From assembly GCF_022458985.1 (NCBI RefSeq), contig NC_061774.1:8174616-8238615 (forward strand): a stretch of 64,000 nt of DNA. Direction: 5' to 3'. The position numbers and the translations under genes are program-made. The notes under the pieces are model-generated. The model did not search any database and had not been told where the DNA came from. It was given only the letters and a program-made list of their open reading frames with translations. Position 1 is the first letter of the stretch, and each line of letters opens with the position of its first letter. Positions 11,001 through 26,000 of the stretch are shown here, piece after piece. The stretch is from Mugil cephalus. Taxonomy: Eukaryota > Chordata > Actinopteri > Mugiliformes > Mugilidae.

Positions 11001-14000
11001 GGCCAGCAATCCCACAGGAAAGAAAAAGGGGGAATTATAAATTAATCATTACAACAAAGTGTGAGTGTTGCGCTCTTGCTTTCAGACATCTAGAACCTCC
11101 CGCCATCTCTGCCGCTGCTTCTCATCAGAGCCTCTGCAGCCAGATGTGGGCTGAGAAACCCTCCGATAAAGTATACAAGACATTAACGGCAGCATATACA
11201 CAGACAAGTAACTCGCACGCCTGCATCCCCACGATTCATTGTGCACGTCTGGTCTGCGTGCAGTGACTAAATAATGACTCAGTTAGAGATGATAAATTTG
11301 ACAGCCTCACAGCTATCATTTGTTCACATCCTGATTGGAGGAAAGGTTAAGGCATTTTTCCATACGGTCCTCTGTCCACATACACCGACCAGCCACACCC
11401 TTAGAACTACTGACGGCGGAGGTAAATAACATTAATTATCTCATTACACCTGGGCACCGATGTGGAAAAACAGCCTCCTATCATTCCTCTGGGGTCCAGT
11501 TCTGACACTCATGCAACCATTATCGGGGCTTTTGGCAGCGGACAGGGGGTCAGCATGGACACCCTGACTGACCTACAGCTATGTTTTGGCCACTGACCAG
11601 TGCTATGATAATGAAATAATATGTTATTACTCATTAATATTGTTAATATTCATTTGATTAGCTGGCGATATGATCAGTATATATGGACCTAACTATATTT
11701 AGCGGTCATTTAGTTCAGACTGCTGTAGATTTTTCATTTTATCATGGCGGAACTAAATTAAAACATTATGAGTTGTTTTTCCAGTCTCCATTTTCTTATT
11801 ATTGAAGTTCACAGCGTTTACTGTTGGCGTCCTCCAGCCCACATATAATAACTCTGTTTAACAAGCTGCGGTTTAACAGCCCTCTGTCCTTCGGTGCTGA
11901 AGGAGGTGGTGCTGTTGTCAAGGAAACTGCTTTCTGGTCTTAGAAATAGTGGTGTTTACATCTCAGCAATGTGAGTTTATCTTTCCAGCCACGTGACGCC
12001 TGGTTTTACAAACAGATTAATAATAAAGATAAAGGTTCAAGAGTCTAACTAACCAATACTTCCGGCTAAACCTTATTCAGAGAAGTATCTGAACCTTCAT
12101 GTGAACATTTAAACGTGTAAGGCTTAATGCATTTAGGAGGATTTTTTAACTTCATATCTGTCATTGACACGCAATTACAAATGTGTGGCTTTAGTTTAAA
12201 GCTTCATACTACCAGCTTCCATTGAAAGTTATGTGCAGCTTCCTGGTTTTAGGTATTGAGAACACAGCTTACGTCACTTGTTCTAAGAACACACATAAAC
12301 ATTTACAGTGCACTATTAACTAAAACCCAACAGTATACTGTATGTAACAGCTTGTGCTATATGTTTAGGTAACTTTAACAAACACTCCCCTTAGCCATTG
12401 TTGTCTGAGGGGTCAAAGAAGGACACAGCAGCCTGATGGAGGGGAGTGAACTTTTTGACAGTAGGAATTACAGCTAGAAAGCTGAAAAATGACTTTAGAA
12501 AAGGGAGCTGGTGAGTTATGTGGATACGGATGAACCTGCTCTGCTGGACATTTCTCAAGGGAGCTATAGGTTTTTCTGGCCTCAAAAAGTAATCAATACT
12601 CAACTTTGAGGAAATCACAAAAGTTTAAATGTGTGGCGTGCTGCAGTTGGAAAACACCTCATTCTCTCAGTCCGTACGTTTACATGCACGTGAATCCGAC
12701 TTTAACTGGATAACTTAAGCTCATGTAAACACAGAGTTCTCCTTATCCGATTTAGACACCCAGATAATGCGATTATAAATCGATTTCCCCCGGCATGACC
12801 CCGGAACAAAAACATCCAAGAAAGCCAGTCGCAGTAGTGACGCGTGAATCGATACAGAAATATCGATACTTCCGATACCAGGTCTTCCTGCTCTAAAATC
12901 AATTCTCAAATCAAAGTATCGATACTTTCCATACTTCAGTCATCCGAGGTAATGTAGGAACACAGTAACACGTAACTAAACTATTGAGTTGTGGCAACAC
13001 AACAAACCTTGTGAAACACCTCAGGTTAAATCACAACACAGAATACGAGGCATTTATGATGAGGAGGACAGAAGAGGAGAGCACAGTGTCAGAATTAAGA
13101 TGCAAGTTTTCATTTTATAGTGGTTCTTAATAGTTACTCATTTATTTTAATGTCCTTATTATTTTACATATTTCTTGTGCAAACTGTTTTAAACAGCATT
13201 TTCACTTATTTTGTATGATTGTATACTTCAGAGTTTAAAATAAACAATTAAATTACTCTGATGTCTTTTATTCTTTATGAAGCTATAATTTAAAATACAC
13301 TACTTTTTTTTAGATTTACCAGACACATTAGGATGTATTTACACAGAGTATCGGTATCGGATAGGTATCACAGATACCAGCTTGAATTTTACTCAGTATC
13401 GGATCGGAAAGGAAATCGATGGTATCGAACATCACTATTTCGCAGAAGAAGACGGTAAACAGAGCCAGTAGAAGAAGCACCTGAGGGATAGTGCACATCT
13501 TATCTGCACCATAAGTAGCACTCACAGTAAGTAGTACGAGATTAAAAAGCTGCACTATTATCCATCTGGTTGTTGTTTGAAATGCCGGTCTGCTGCATGA
13601 ACAACTGCAGTTGTTTATTATATGATGTAACAGTTCAACAGGAAAGGGCCCTATTAACCCGCTGAAAAGACACAGAAATGACTGAGAAACTGCACAGAAG
13701 CCAACGGGATTTTCTACAGAGGCCGTGTGAACCCAAATAACCTGAACACGTGCAGCGTGAGTCACACCTGAGAGCACTAACTAAGGCCAAACACCATCGG
13801 TCTGCAGGTTTTTCATTGAAAAGTGTTAAAAATACACAGTAAGGTGAACTTACGTCCTCGTTGGTGGTCTGGTTGAGAGAGATCAGGTAGGTGTGGAAGC
13901 CCGTCAGTCCCACCACTGACCACAAGGTGAAGAAACACACCAGCACCTCCAGCACAGTGGGCTCCAGTTAAGAAAACAGCAACAGATGTTTTGTGCCTGA

Positions 14001-17000
14001 CTCACAGTCACTGATTAAACAGTTGACAGCAGGTGACAGCAAAATGATGTAACATGATTAAATCCAATGTCAGAACAAAGAGGAGAATAGGCACAACGAG
14101 TTTTTATCATTTTAACTGCAAAACCAATGCAAGGACCAGCTCACATTGACTTGAATTAAATCCATAAAAGTATTATACGGTATAATGAGAAAAGCTTCTC
14201 ACATGGTAGATAAAGCAGTTTGCAAAACACTTGTGCACTTGATGGTACATAATGCAGTGCTGAACGACTGAAGCTAGAGCTGCGTGCCCCCGGTAGCTGA
14301 TGATTCACACAGAAAACTGAAAGTTAGGAATAGAACTGTTGTGTGAGAAATTTGTAGCGAAGCTTAAATTAGAGTCGACAAAACACTGTTTACTCCATCG
14401 CTTAGAGGCTCTCTGTTGTGTTATTGGTTTATGAAACGCTAAAAAAGATGCCGCACCAGTTAACGGGTAAGTGGTTCAGTGGAGAAGTGTTTACTCTCAT
14501 TTTCAATTAAAATCCTGACACACACACATAATTTTTTTGGTATAACCTGTGGTCAGAGCTTAAAAGGATATGTTCCAGGGGTTTCCTTTATAGTGTTCAA
14601 AAATCCTTGATCCACTGAGCCTGTGAAGAAGGAAAGACATAGAGAAAAGTTAATCATTTTTCGCCTGAAGAGGAACAGTTTTTACATATTAACCGTAGAG
14701 AACGCGCCCAGAGCTAATTATCATGACAAGAAATATTCCTCATGTTTTCTTGTCTCTCGATCTTCAAGCCATCTGTGTTGAGTAAAATGGGTAAGGATGA
14801 CAGAATTACGTCAAGCTGTTGCTCATCATGTCACTCTCCAGGAAAAGCCCGGTCTGAAATAAGCCGTAGTTTCAGAACAGGTGAGGCATGCATTTACATT
14901 CAGACTATAAGATGCTAATGTGCTCGTGTCTCACGTAGTTCTGCAAAATTAATTTATCCATACATGCGTTATCATTATTTAAAGCATCGCACCATTGTGT
15001 TCATTCTGACTTGTGACAAACGAGTGACAAGATACTCACGCATCACTACATGGACGATGTCAAAGGTGAAGATGTAAATTGTGAGCAGGGAGAGGGACAG
15101 CGTGAACAGGTAGAAGTAACGGTAGTTCCTCTTGCCCACACAGTTGCCCACCCATGGACAGTGGTGATCAAAACGGTCTGAAAAAGAAAAGAAATGGGTG
15201 AAATATAAATATGGAAACCAGTCCTCTAAGACAGAAGACAATTTTAGATATCAAATGATTGTTAAAAATACTCCAGATCAGTCAGACTTTTGGTCAAAAA
15301 CAGCTTCGTGAATCAGCTTCTTTAAGTGTGGAGTCTAAATATAGCGACCACTTCCTCTGAGCCGCTCCTTTTCATTTGGAGCCGAGCCAGGTGAAAAGAG
15401 GACAGGGTCAAACGGACAATGCAGGAAAACGTCTTGCTTTACACTGTTCTCTATAACAGGCATCGCTGCACTCCCTGGATGAAGTTTCACAATAATCTAC
15501 AGTAAACACTGAGGCAGGAATACAAGACGGACACAAAGAATGGATCATTTTTATGTTGCAACATAAAGAGCACATATTTACACACTTTTGCTGGTTTCTG
15601 TTCAAACACACTGGGGGTGAAATGGAGAACAGTTTCAGCGCATATTATACTAAGGAACTAAATCCATTACCACAAAACAGAAAATTTGGCAGTGGCATTC
15701 ACGTTCCCCTGGGGATGGAGCCTGATGACTCTGTGATCCTATGACTTTTTCTCTAGTATTGTCAAAAGTTTACTTTGTGCAGATTGTGTAGGTTTGTAAC
15801 CAAAAATCAATGTCAGCTTTTTTACTATTTAGCAGTAATTAACACATGTTAGCATACTAAGGCCTTTGATTGGTCATTGGTCATTTCATTCATTCATTTG
15901 TTTCTATTTTATACCAAGAATGAGCTGTGGGTCAATGTGGGACACAGAAGAGAGCACTGCCTCCTCGATATAGGGTCGGAGGAGAGCATATATCAGCTCC
16001 TTGATGCACAAAAATGCCGATGTCTACGGCCAAATCGCAGAGTGAATGTGTGAGGCAGGCTTTACCCAGACTCAGACGCAGTGTCGGTTTAAAGTGAAAA
16101 AACTTCACCAAATATATCGCCAGTAATTTTTATCCAGTGAGAGCAGCTACGGGTCACACGTGGGTTATTTTATAAGGTTGGTCCGCTTGTCAAAAAATGC
16201 AATGTGAATACAAACCGAACCTTTTTCTTTAAAAAAAAAAAAAAAAAAAGGTCCGGACCAAAACAAGTGAACTATCGGACTTTCCTGGTGTGAATACGCC
16301 CTAAGACGGTAAACTAAAATGACTAAACACAGCAGAAAGGGTATATGCTGAACACCATTGTCAGCTAATGGTAACAAGCTAACAGTTGCAAATTTGAACC
16401 AGTGCACGACAACAGCAATGTAAAGAAAACTACTCAAGGTCAAGGGTTCCACGCAGAAGATTTAAATGCACCAATATTTTCACAACATGATCATCAAGAA
16501 TTAATAAACTGTACTTTAACAGCTGGTGTTAACACAAACCAACTGGTGTTAACACAAACCACCACAAAATACAGCATGCTGCCACTAACACACTAGCATG
16601 GCTGTAGCCTTAAAATCCCTGTAAATTCAATACTGGTGGAGTTAAGGATAGGCTTGCAGGCCCCTATTACTATATTCTATAAAACAACTAAACTGTACAT
16701 TGGTATCTTTCTATAATATAATAGATGGTCTGATGCATATTCCATCAGAGAGTTGAACAAAATGTAAGGAATACTGACTGAGGCATGGTGCTGTGTCATG
16801 CCAGGGCTGTGTGTGTGTAGCAGGTGGACACAGATCAACCAGTGTTCACAATGACTGAGCACTTATTCCTTCTCTGAGACTCTACTGTCTGCTCACATAC
16901 CGCCTATGAGTCTACGCTCCCTTTAAACACATTCCCCAAACATCAGCAGCAGCCAAAAACACTGTCTTTCTGCAGGACTGACAGAGCGACGTACACACAC

Positions 17001-20000
17001 CACTACACACTTGCATGGTTCAAACTGCCGTCAAAAGTTCACCGAACACAAGAGCAAAAAATGCCATTGTGAAGACTTTGGTGCATTTGTTTCAGTTTTT
17101 TGCACCCCATCTGCTTAGTTCAAAATGTATTTATAAAGCTTTAAATGTCTTTAAATAATTTCAAGTGAACGCAGAGACGTGATTAAATCTGAAGGTTTAG
17201 TAAGAATAATGTCAACAAGCTATTTTTCCCCCACACAACTTCCCTAACCTTTCCTTTACTGCCAAGCCAAAATAAACCTGTCTCATTGTTCTACTTGTAA
17301 AGGCTTCGTTTGAACGGTAACTGACAGTGGATCAGAGGAGACTTCCTACCGACGCAGTTGTCACAGATGCTGCAGTGAGACGCCCGAGGTGGTCGGAAGA
17401 TCTTGCAGGTGTAGCAGTACTTGAGCTTGACGATCTGGTTGTTGATCTGGACGTTGCGGATTCGAGGTGGTGGTCGCTGACCAGCTGGGACGTTCCCATT
17501 GGCGGCCTCTGTGGAAACAAAAAGAAAAACATTAGGTGATGGTGGCCACAAAAAAAAAAAAAAAAGATCGGTGAAGAAGTGATCGAATACAGTTTATTTA
17601 GTGACAAGACAAATGTAACACATACTGTAAATCTGGACCAATAATCCTGGAGCATGTCGGTGAATGAAAACACCGGCTCAGTACAGTATCGATGGTAGTG
17701 GATTTATGTGCTGAACTGTTAATATTATCTATTTGTACTCTAATTCACAGTGTCACGTTGTACTTGGCTTTTAACTAACCTCCCTTTACAGAGTTTATTT
17801 TCCCAGACAGCAGCAGCCACCAGCCGTATGAAACTCTCACATCTTCAATATTCTCGGCTGTTCTGAGTTTTCAGATTATGTGACACTGCATGAGCAGGGA
17901 GGCTTAAGAGTCCACCTAATGATCACAAGGTTTCCAGCTGCAATCTCTCAGGAGAGTAACTGCTCAGGAGAAATCAGCCATTAACATGCTGCAGTGGACA
18001 GGTGCAAATGTGGAGTTAATGGAAGAGAGCATGAACGCTCATTTGACTTTGTGAGGTTACGTTAGATAAAGAAGGCGGTATTTGTGGACATTTATTTACG
18101 TGAACTGGAGAAAGTGTGCAGAGAAGAATTCTACATTAACTAACTTGCATATTTATCATTTCTATTGAGCCATCAGCGGAAAAAATGTGTTATAAAAAAG
18201 AAAACATTTGAAAGCGTATAAATCACAACCGTGCACAAAACACTTGGCTTTGTGCATCTGCAGAATGTAGAATTAGTGGCCTTCAGGATAAACCAGTGGA
18301 GAATACATTTACGAGTCATCACTCAGGGGGAATGATGCCTCTCCCTCGGGTAGCATTGCTCAATCTGCCGGTGGCATTATATATTCCAAGAGGATGCCGC
18401 TCCCTGTATTAGCGTTCCCCCTCGGGACCTCCGCTAACAGGATGAGGGGACAGAGCGTCGAGGCTGCAGCGAATTCATCAACATGTCTGCCCAGCTCCTC
18501 CAACGGCTTTTAGTAACGGCCAAAACAGCAAACAGCTCCAGTAACGTTTAAAATAAAACCTTCCGTGTAACATCTACAAGTCTAGGATGTAAGGTGGTAA
18601 ATAAAGTGCTTCATTTGAGCTGCCACAACGTGGTCAGATGACCCATTCTATTTCAGCATTAAAGTTGGAAGCATGAGTTATGTTATGTGGAATGCAAAAA
18701 ATGAAACCCAAAAAAGGAGCAGTCAGTCGGAGAAAGGTTTAGGAGGCTACATGCAAACAAGGTCAAAGAAAACATAAAACCAAGGTAATACTAAAGGCTT
18801 GATGTTTTTTTTTTGTTACATATAAGCATGTGAAACCAAGACTTAAATACTGGAGGGGATGTAGGGTGAGGTTTAAAAGGCATAGTCTGACATATTGGGA
18901 AATATGTTTGATATCACTCGGCAACAACAGTATGTTTCATATGAGGCTGCCATTAACTAGCTGGAAAATGTGAGTCAGAACTACAAATATGCAGGGAAGA
19001 AGCCTAACACATCTTTTTAATCAATGTGGAACTGATAACAGGTTTATATCCTGTGTTTTTAAATGTGTTGATAAATGAGCTGGATCCCAGGTGGCGGAGC
19101 AAATGCTGTCCACAATGTACTTGTAAGATGACAAATGATGCTACAGCTACAACTGAGACACAACATTTTAAACGGGTTTTGTTTGACATTTCATAGGTTA
19201 AACCAATTTATTTTGTAATCCATAACTTTTGCCTCAAAGTTGCTCAGTGAGAGTCCAAAACCCCCAGAAGAGTGTTTTTATAAAGGGAAGCAGCAGATTA
19301 CCACATCTGGGGGAATGACTGGCATTTTTACCTAAATAACTAATGAAAAAAAAAATGTCTCAACAATTAATGGATTATTTAAATAGTCGTTTCCTGTCAA
19401 TCAGTCAATTGACTACGTGACTTTATGCTTCAGCTCCAGTTGCAGGCATAATCAAAATGATAATATCCAACTTCCCCATGTGGACTATATGCAGAAGAAG
19501 TCCATTCTCTATCAGGGTCATTGAGGTTAAAGACGGTTCGACCACTGAGCTATTGTCAACCAGAGAGCAGAATGAGTCACGGTCGTAATGAGAGCAGCGC
19601 TGGCTGCCAGCTAGCCCGTCCTCAGAGGGCCAAGTGCCTCAGCCTTCCTTTTACAGCCCTCCTCTGTGATGAGCAGAGGCCAGTCTCCTCCCATGCTTCT
19701 TGTCTGGAGTGTGACAGCACGCGAGCTGGCTGAAGGACACCGTGAATCTTTAACAGAGACGAAGAGCACTGAACCACCACGCAGGCACCCAGAGGGGAGG
19801 TAAAGGCAGGGGGGCACGCTGCAGAAGTATTGTGGATAATAATGCAATAATGCACAAGACCACACACAACAGGTCTCATTTAGTTTTGTTTCCAAAAGTG
19901 CTGCCATTCCGAACAGACGGTGGGTTCTGTGTAATGAGACAAACGGATGGTTTGTAAGGAAAGTTTGTTTCGACTGAGGTCTACAGCCACAGATGAGCAC

Positions 20001-23000
20001 ACCCAACCTTCAACAACATAAAGCATAACAAACATGAATAAACCAACAGGTCTGAGGCCGTCCGCTCACTGCTAAGCTAACGTACGGTATATACTGAAAT
20101 ATTTATGCCTCCAAAATAGTTTCATTTGAGCTACTTCCACCTGATTTGTAGGCCACATCTCTGACATCATTTTACAAAGTATGTATGCAACACATTTGAT
20201 AACAATGATGCAACAGTGCATGAATTCCTAAAACTATCCTGTAACATCTGTTAGCATTCAAACAGATGTAAATAAGCTGCCCCAGGGTATTATCAGCACT
20301 GATTGTGCATAATACTCTGCACACTTCAAGGACAGGTACTCGACTGGCACACAGGACGAGGTGAGCTACAGCAAAACCTGCAGAAACCTGCACTGGCTCT
20401 CAGATGGTACATGAACATTTGCACATTCAGCATGTATGGAGCAGCATTACTACCCCTCTGATGAATGTAGGTCAAATATTCACTCTTTTTGTGGTTTCAA
20501 GGTTTGATTTCAATCGACTCCCGTGGGAAATATCTGCCTCTTTAGCTGCTAAATGCACCACAGCAAGTCACTATCTCCGTCTGTTTGGTCGGTGTGCAGC
20601 AGCTGGCTGCTGAGGCAAAAGACCTTAAGCACGATTCGCAACATCGAACCAAACAGTAAAGCTGCGGGAAAGAAATCAAAAACTGAGCTGAAGTTCAAAA
20701 TAAAATTTAAAATAAATTTGTAAATTTATCACAGAATCATCAGAATATTACAGTGAGTGTTGATAATCAATATGTGAACTTCCAAGGTTTTCTCTGGTTA
20801 TGTGTCCATCTGTCTTTAACATATTGGTGGAAAGTGGGCGAGGCTCTTTTGGAAATAGCTCGTGTCAAAGTTTTGCGCAACAATCAGGATGGAGCAACAT
20901 TTCAATCTGATTATGTTGACAGTCAGAGTAAATAAAATCTGAAAAGACAACACCCACGCATGTCCAGATGAAGCAGATTAACAAAAACTTTGAGATGTGA
21001 AACTCTGCACTTATGCATTTTGATTATTCCCATCTAGTCATGAATATGTGAATATTTGAAGGGTTATTGTGGAGAAAATGAATGCTTAATACTCCCCTGA
21101 GAATACAGAAAAATGTTTCTAAAAGTGTCTGTCAACTATTCCTGGAGCTCACCGATTTCCATCTCGATGAATGTGGCCTCCTCTGGAAGGGCCCGTGGCA
21201 GCACCCCGGGGTCACTGAAGCTGGTCCTCAGCAGCATGGCCATGACGAAGAGGAAGAGAAGGATAGCAAAGACTGGGATGGCAGGAGACAGATGGACAGC
21301 CAGGTACGGACATCTGTAGAGAAAGAAACCCAAGTTAAAACGTGTTTTAAGTTTCTATCAGTAAGAAACGGAAGAAACTAGTTTTTCCTCATTCTGTTAA
21401 GCTGTCACAGTTTTTAGTTCAAGCATCTCCAATCTTTCACCAACAACACGCTGGCAAAAAGACTACAGGTAAAATCTTTGGTTGATTAGACTTTTTTTAT
21501 ATATTTTTTTTAATTTTCCCCCACAAATTTTAATTTCTTTAAATACACATTACCATGAATCCAATATATTTTAGTAAAGTAAAAGGGATAGCTTAATATT
21601 GAACGCAATGATAATAATAATGTATAATTATAAATAGCACTAAGCCTATTTTTATATAGAACACATATAGGTAGGGGGTAGGGGGTCCCTACTTAATCTC
21701 TCCATCAATTCAGGGTCCTTGGCCTGAAACACAATGAAGACCCCTGCAGTAGGTTACTAATCTTAGATGATCATGTTGTTGATGAAAATGGTCATATCTG
21801 AACATAAAACTAGCTTTGTTTTTGTTCATCACTTCCATTTTTCTACTGGTTCTCCCAGAGAGAGCTTTCAGACCGACTTGATCAACCATCAATTCAACAT
21901 GCTGAAAATGCTGTGAAGCCACCAACTGCCTGACAGTAGCCAACAGCCGACGGTCGGCTTGATGTGTCGCGGCCTTAAAAGAAACAGGAAAGGCCTCTCA
22001 GAAAGAGCATGTGTGTAGAGGGCTTGACATGACAATACCATACAAGATCTGAACTGCTGTTCTGACCAGAGGGTCACGAACTGAGAGGAATGTCCTTTCT
22101 TTGGACCGTGCCGAAGTCATGGCCATGAATAAACAACACCACCTTATGCCGTACAGAAGAGCGAAACATTTGCATAGCTCCATTTGCCAGGCCACTGAGA
22201 TTAGGGCCAGCAGGGCTCCTCCAAAACGGCCTGCTGCTCTGAGTGCGATAACAGATGTGAGCTGCAGAGCAAAGTGCTGTGACAGAGGAGAGCAGCGGCA
22301 GCAGCAACAAAGGCTTCCACATGCTGTTTATTAATAGTTAAACTGCGTGGCCTCATCTCCCTCCCATGAGGATGAGATCATATATTCATAATGCAACACT
22401 AATGTTGCACTACAGGATTGTCGAGGGCCGGACCGTTTCCTGAACAACACAAACACCTGTCGTCCATGTCAAGCATAAAACCAGCCACAGAGAAACCAAC
22501 AGGATATATTACATTTACACATCCATCTCATTTTGTTCAAGCAAATTATACATACGCTCGCACTTTCACCGTTGTGGCTGCCCTTCAGTGTCTTTGAATA
22601 TCTTTGGACTGGCTTTAGGACAAAATAGATAATCTCAGTGTCTACTCATTTACTACAGTGTTAACCATAGTTCTGTTTTGTATTGTCTGGGTGTTGTTTT
22701 CATTCCCAACACGCACTAACACACAGCTGAAAGGAAGTTTAAAAAGGAAAGGGATGTAGCTGAATATAAAACTGACAGTCAACACATGGCAGCAGAGAAC
22801 AAAGTCCACTTGTTCAGTTGCAGTATGCAGATAAAGCAGGTACGTCAACATACCTGAGAACTGACAACGCCACACCTACTGGACTAGTCTGAGCAGTTTC
22901 CCTGCAGTGTCTTTTTACACTAATGGAAACAAGGAGCAGAGATCAGATCAATAGAGATTTCCACTGATGCAGGCCACAGAGACGTATGTTTGTCCCATTT

Positions 23001-26000
23001 GTTAGTGCAGAGGCAGCGAAGAGCACGATTCAGGCTAAGGAACTGCAGCCTGTCGATGAAGTGTAATTCCCGCACTGATGACTGGTGGGTATCTGAGGCA
23101 CACTCTATTATCACTTCCCATCAAGCCCCCCCCCATGTCCTTCCAGGACGTGACCGTTTCCTCTGTTGCTGGGGATCAGGGTGGTGCAAGAGCGGTGACG
23201 CTCTGTGTTCATCAGTCATCAAAGAAGCAGCAGAAAAACTGGATTTAATCATATCCTGTGTCTACAAGGGGAAAGGTTTTCATCAGCAAGGACAATCTAT
23301 CAGACGACCAAATGACACTAACATACCACTTACACAAAAACTAAACCAACTAGCTCGGTCTCCTGCCTCTTTATCTGGCAACTAGCACCTTAGAGCCAAT
23401 GAGTGCGACTTTCAAATAAAACTCATAAAATTATGATTACGATAGGGAAAGTGGTAAAAGTTGTTGTTGAACACCACTGCCAGGCAAATGTTGGTGTCTA
23501 CTATTTATTACTACACAGGATGAGATGTTACAATCCCAAGGCAAGTGCAAAACACATCTAGAAGCCCAGTCCAACTGAAAAACCAACCAGCAGGCCAGCA
23601 GTCAGCTACCAACTAGCAACCAACAAGAAGACACCAGCAAGAAGAGGGATAACAATGTAGCAAGCTAACCAGCTAACTTCCAGTTTTGAAGTGGGTGGCG
23701 TTCATATTCTTAGACACATCGTCTTCTGAGGTCACTGCAATAACAACTAATATGTGGTTTGTGTGAAAGTATGAAAACAAGAGTTTGTGGTTGTATGGAA
23801 ACTTGTGTCTGAGAAATCCTAGAGAATTCTGAGAGCTTTAAAAGAACTGGTGTTGTTGCCTTTGGAGCCAGGTGATATCTCTCCAACTGTTGTATATAAT
23901 AATAAACTGCCATAATAATAAATCACTGGCAAAGGTGGATGTTAATGATTCTTTCATCAGTGACTATTTACAGCTGGCACAATGGATCATAACAAATCAA
24001 CACTGATGCACTCAGGAAAATCTTGATAACAAGACATTATTGCTGTTCCTAATATTTATTTCCAACGCTGCAGTTAGCGGCAGCCTGTTACTGCAGCCCC
24101 ATCTTCATTCTTGTGATTTTTATTGTTCAATTTGCCATCACATGCATATTGGCTTGGAGATTAGAGAATGGATTGGAGGTAAAGACCCACGTATTCTGTA
24201 TTTAGGAGACAAGTTGTTGGTTGTGCAGTAAGAGGTTATCGTTAGCTGATAAACCTATGGTTCAGAAACAACAATAATAACATGAAGCAGATGAAATTAT
24301 TACTTAAGAGATAGAGATTAGCCACCTACTGCTACTCCTACATGTACGTATTTGGGCTTCTACTTAAAGCCTCTGATCCAGAGGATTTTCTCTCTTAAGT
24401 CAGGATGACATCACAGAATTAAAGTCACTTCAGCACCTTAACGTCCAATAAAACCTATGAACCCAGGATTAATATGTTGCTAAGTCATGCATGGTGACTC
24501 ATGACATGTTACCTTTGTTGAACATTTCAAGCCGTTCGTTTTATTAATTCTTAACGGTTGTAAGTTAAAGCAGTCCAGCATGAATCACACCACACATAAA
24601 TCAGCCGTGGGCCTCTGTCACACAAACATCTGTAGACTGAGTGTTTCTAGGGCACTGCTGTTAAAAAAAACAAAAGCTCGCAAACTCTGCTTGCCCTCTC
24701 TCCTTTGCAGGATACAGTCAGAAAATAAAGCATTATATTTCTAAAAGCTCTCAAATGTTTGAACCACAGGGCATAATGGCAATCTTTGAAACATCAAGCA
24801 GCTCATTTTAGTGATTAAGTGATTATCTGAAGACATTTGATGCTGGTTTTACCACCTGGAGGAAGAACTTGTCAGTTTTACCCACATGTATTTAGACTGA
24901 ATTATATACATCATCGCTCTGATGTGATCTGTGCTCTGGACTTTATAACATGATGTGCAGTTTAAATCTGCCTGCGTCGTTATGCAACATTTAAATACAA
25001 TATGAGAGAGATGAAACATCAGAGCCGGGGTCATGGACCTCTCCCTGGGATTAAAGAAGGATCACAGCTGTTGCATCATAGAATATTTATTAAGTGAAAT
25101 GAAGAATAATGGGAAATCTGACTATTAACATTCACTGAGCATCTATTTAAAACCAAACACAGCAAAGATATGGACGTTCCCTCTTTGTATGAAAGTGGAT
25201 GTGGGTAAGATTTATCAATTCATCCTCCACAGGAAAGCAGCACTCTCCTTCTGGCAGGGAAACATCCAGGGAACAAAGCGTGTGGATCACTGTTACTGTA
25301 AATGGAGCATGCAGTCTGAACAGGTTATAAATCATGTTATTGCTCATTTGGCCTCTGCAGGAAGCTGCTTTCTGATTGGCTAAGAGGGAGGCCAGGGTGG
25401 TGTTGAACGCTGAGAGAGGCTCAGGGGTTGGTTACAAGATCTCCTCTAGACTGCAGCCACTTGCTCTGCAGGCTCTGCTGGGGCACTCCTACCACTCCTT
25501 TATTTCATCTTCACATTTTATGAGAACGACAAAAGGACGTGAAGTCAACCGAGCACCAAAAACACATGAATGGAAAAAAAAGATACGACACACACAAATT
25601 CTCATTACATGCACATATGCTTCTCTAGCCTTGTAGCCGAGTGTCCTGGGGTGGACAGGCAGATGACACACTGCCCTTGTGTTCCAATTTCAGCCAAGCT
25701 CAATAGGTGGCTATCCGCACGCACATACTGTATGCATGCATATATGCACAACACATCTAACACACATCTACGACAGGCAAATGGAAACCAAATTTGTGAA
25801 CATCCAACCGTGAGGAAGCCTTCTGAAGATGCTGCATATTAATGGCAACGCCTGTGAACAAAGCATGTAAGCTCTATTTCAAAGCCAGCAATATCCAGTT
25901 TAACTATATGCAAAACCCCTCATGTAAGACACTAAACCAATGGGTAAAGACATGCAGTCGTAGAGAATGAAACAGGCCTGGCCCGCCTCTTCAGTGACTA

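Noticed and set aside
13328..13777. 149-codon minus-strand frame
   Set aside because: It runs through the inverted-repeat element and unrelated intron sequence, and the predicted peptide has no family features.
14572..14620. 49-nt exon first suspected to be spurious because no GT donor follows
   Set aside because: The suspicion was dropped: an AT–AC U12 splice restores frame and matches human ZDHHC9, so the exon was kept.
22990..23385. 131-codon plus-strand frame in zdhhc9 intron 1
   Set aside because: No recognisable domain, no splice context, and composition like the surrounding noncoding DNA.
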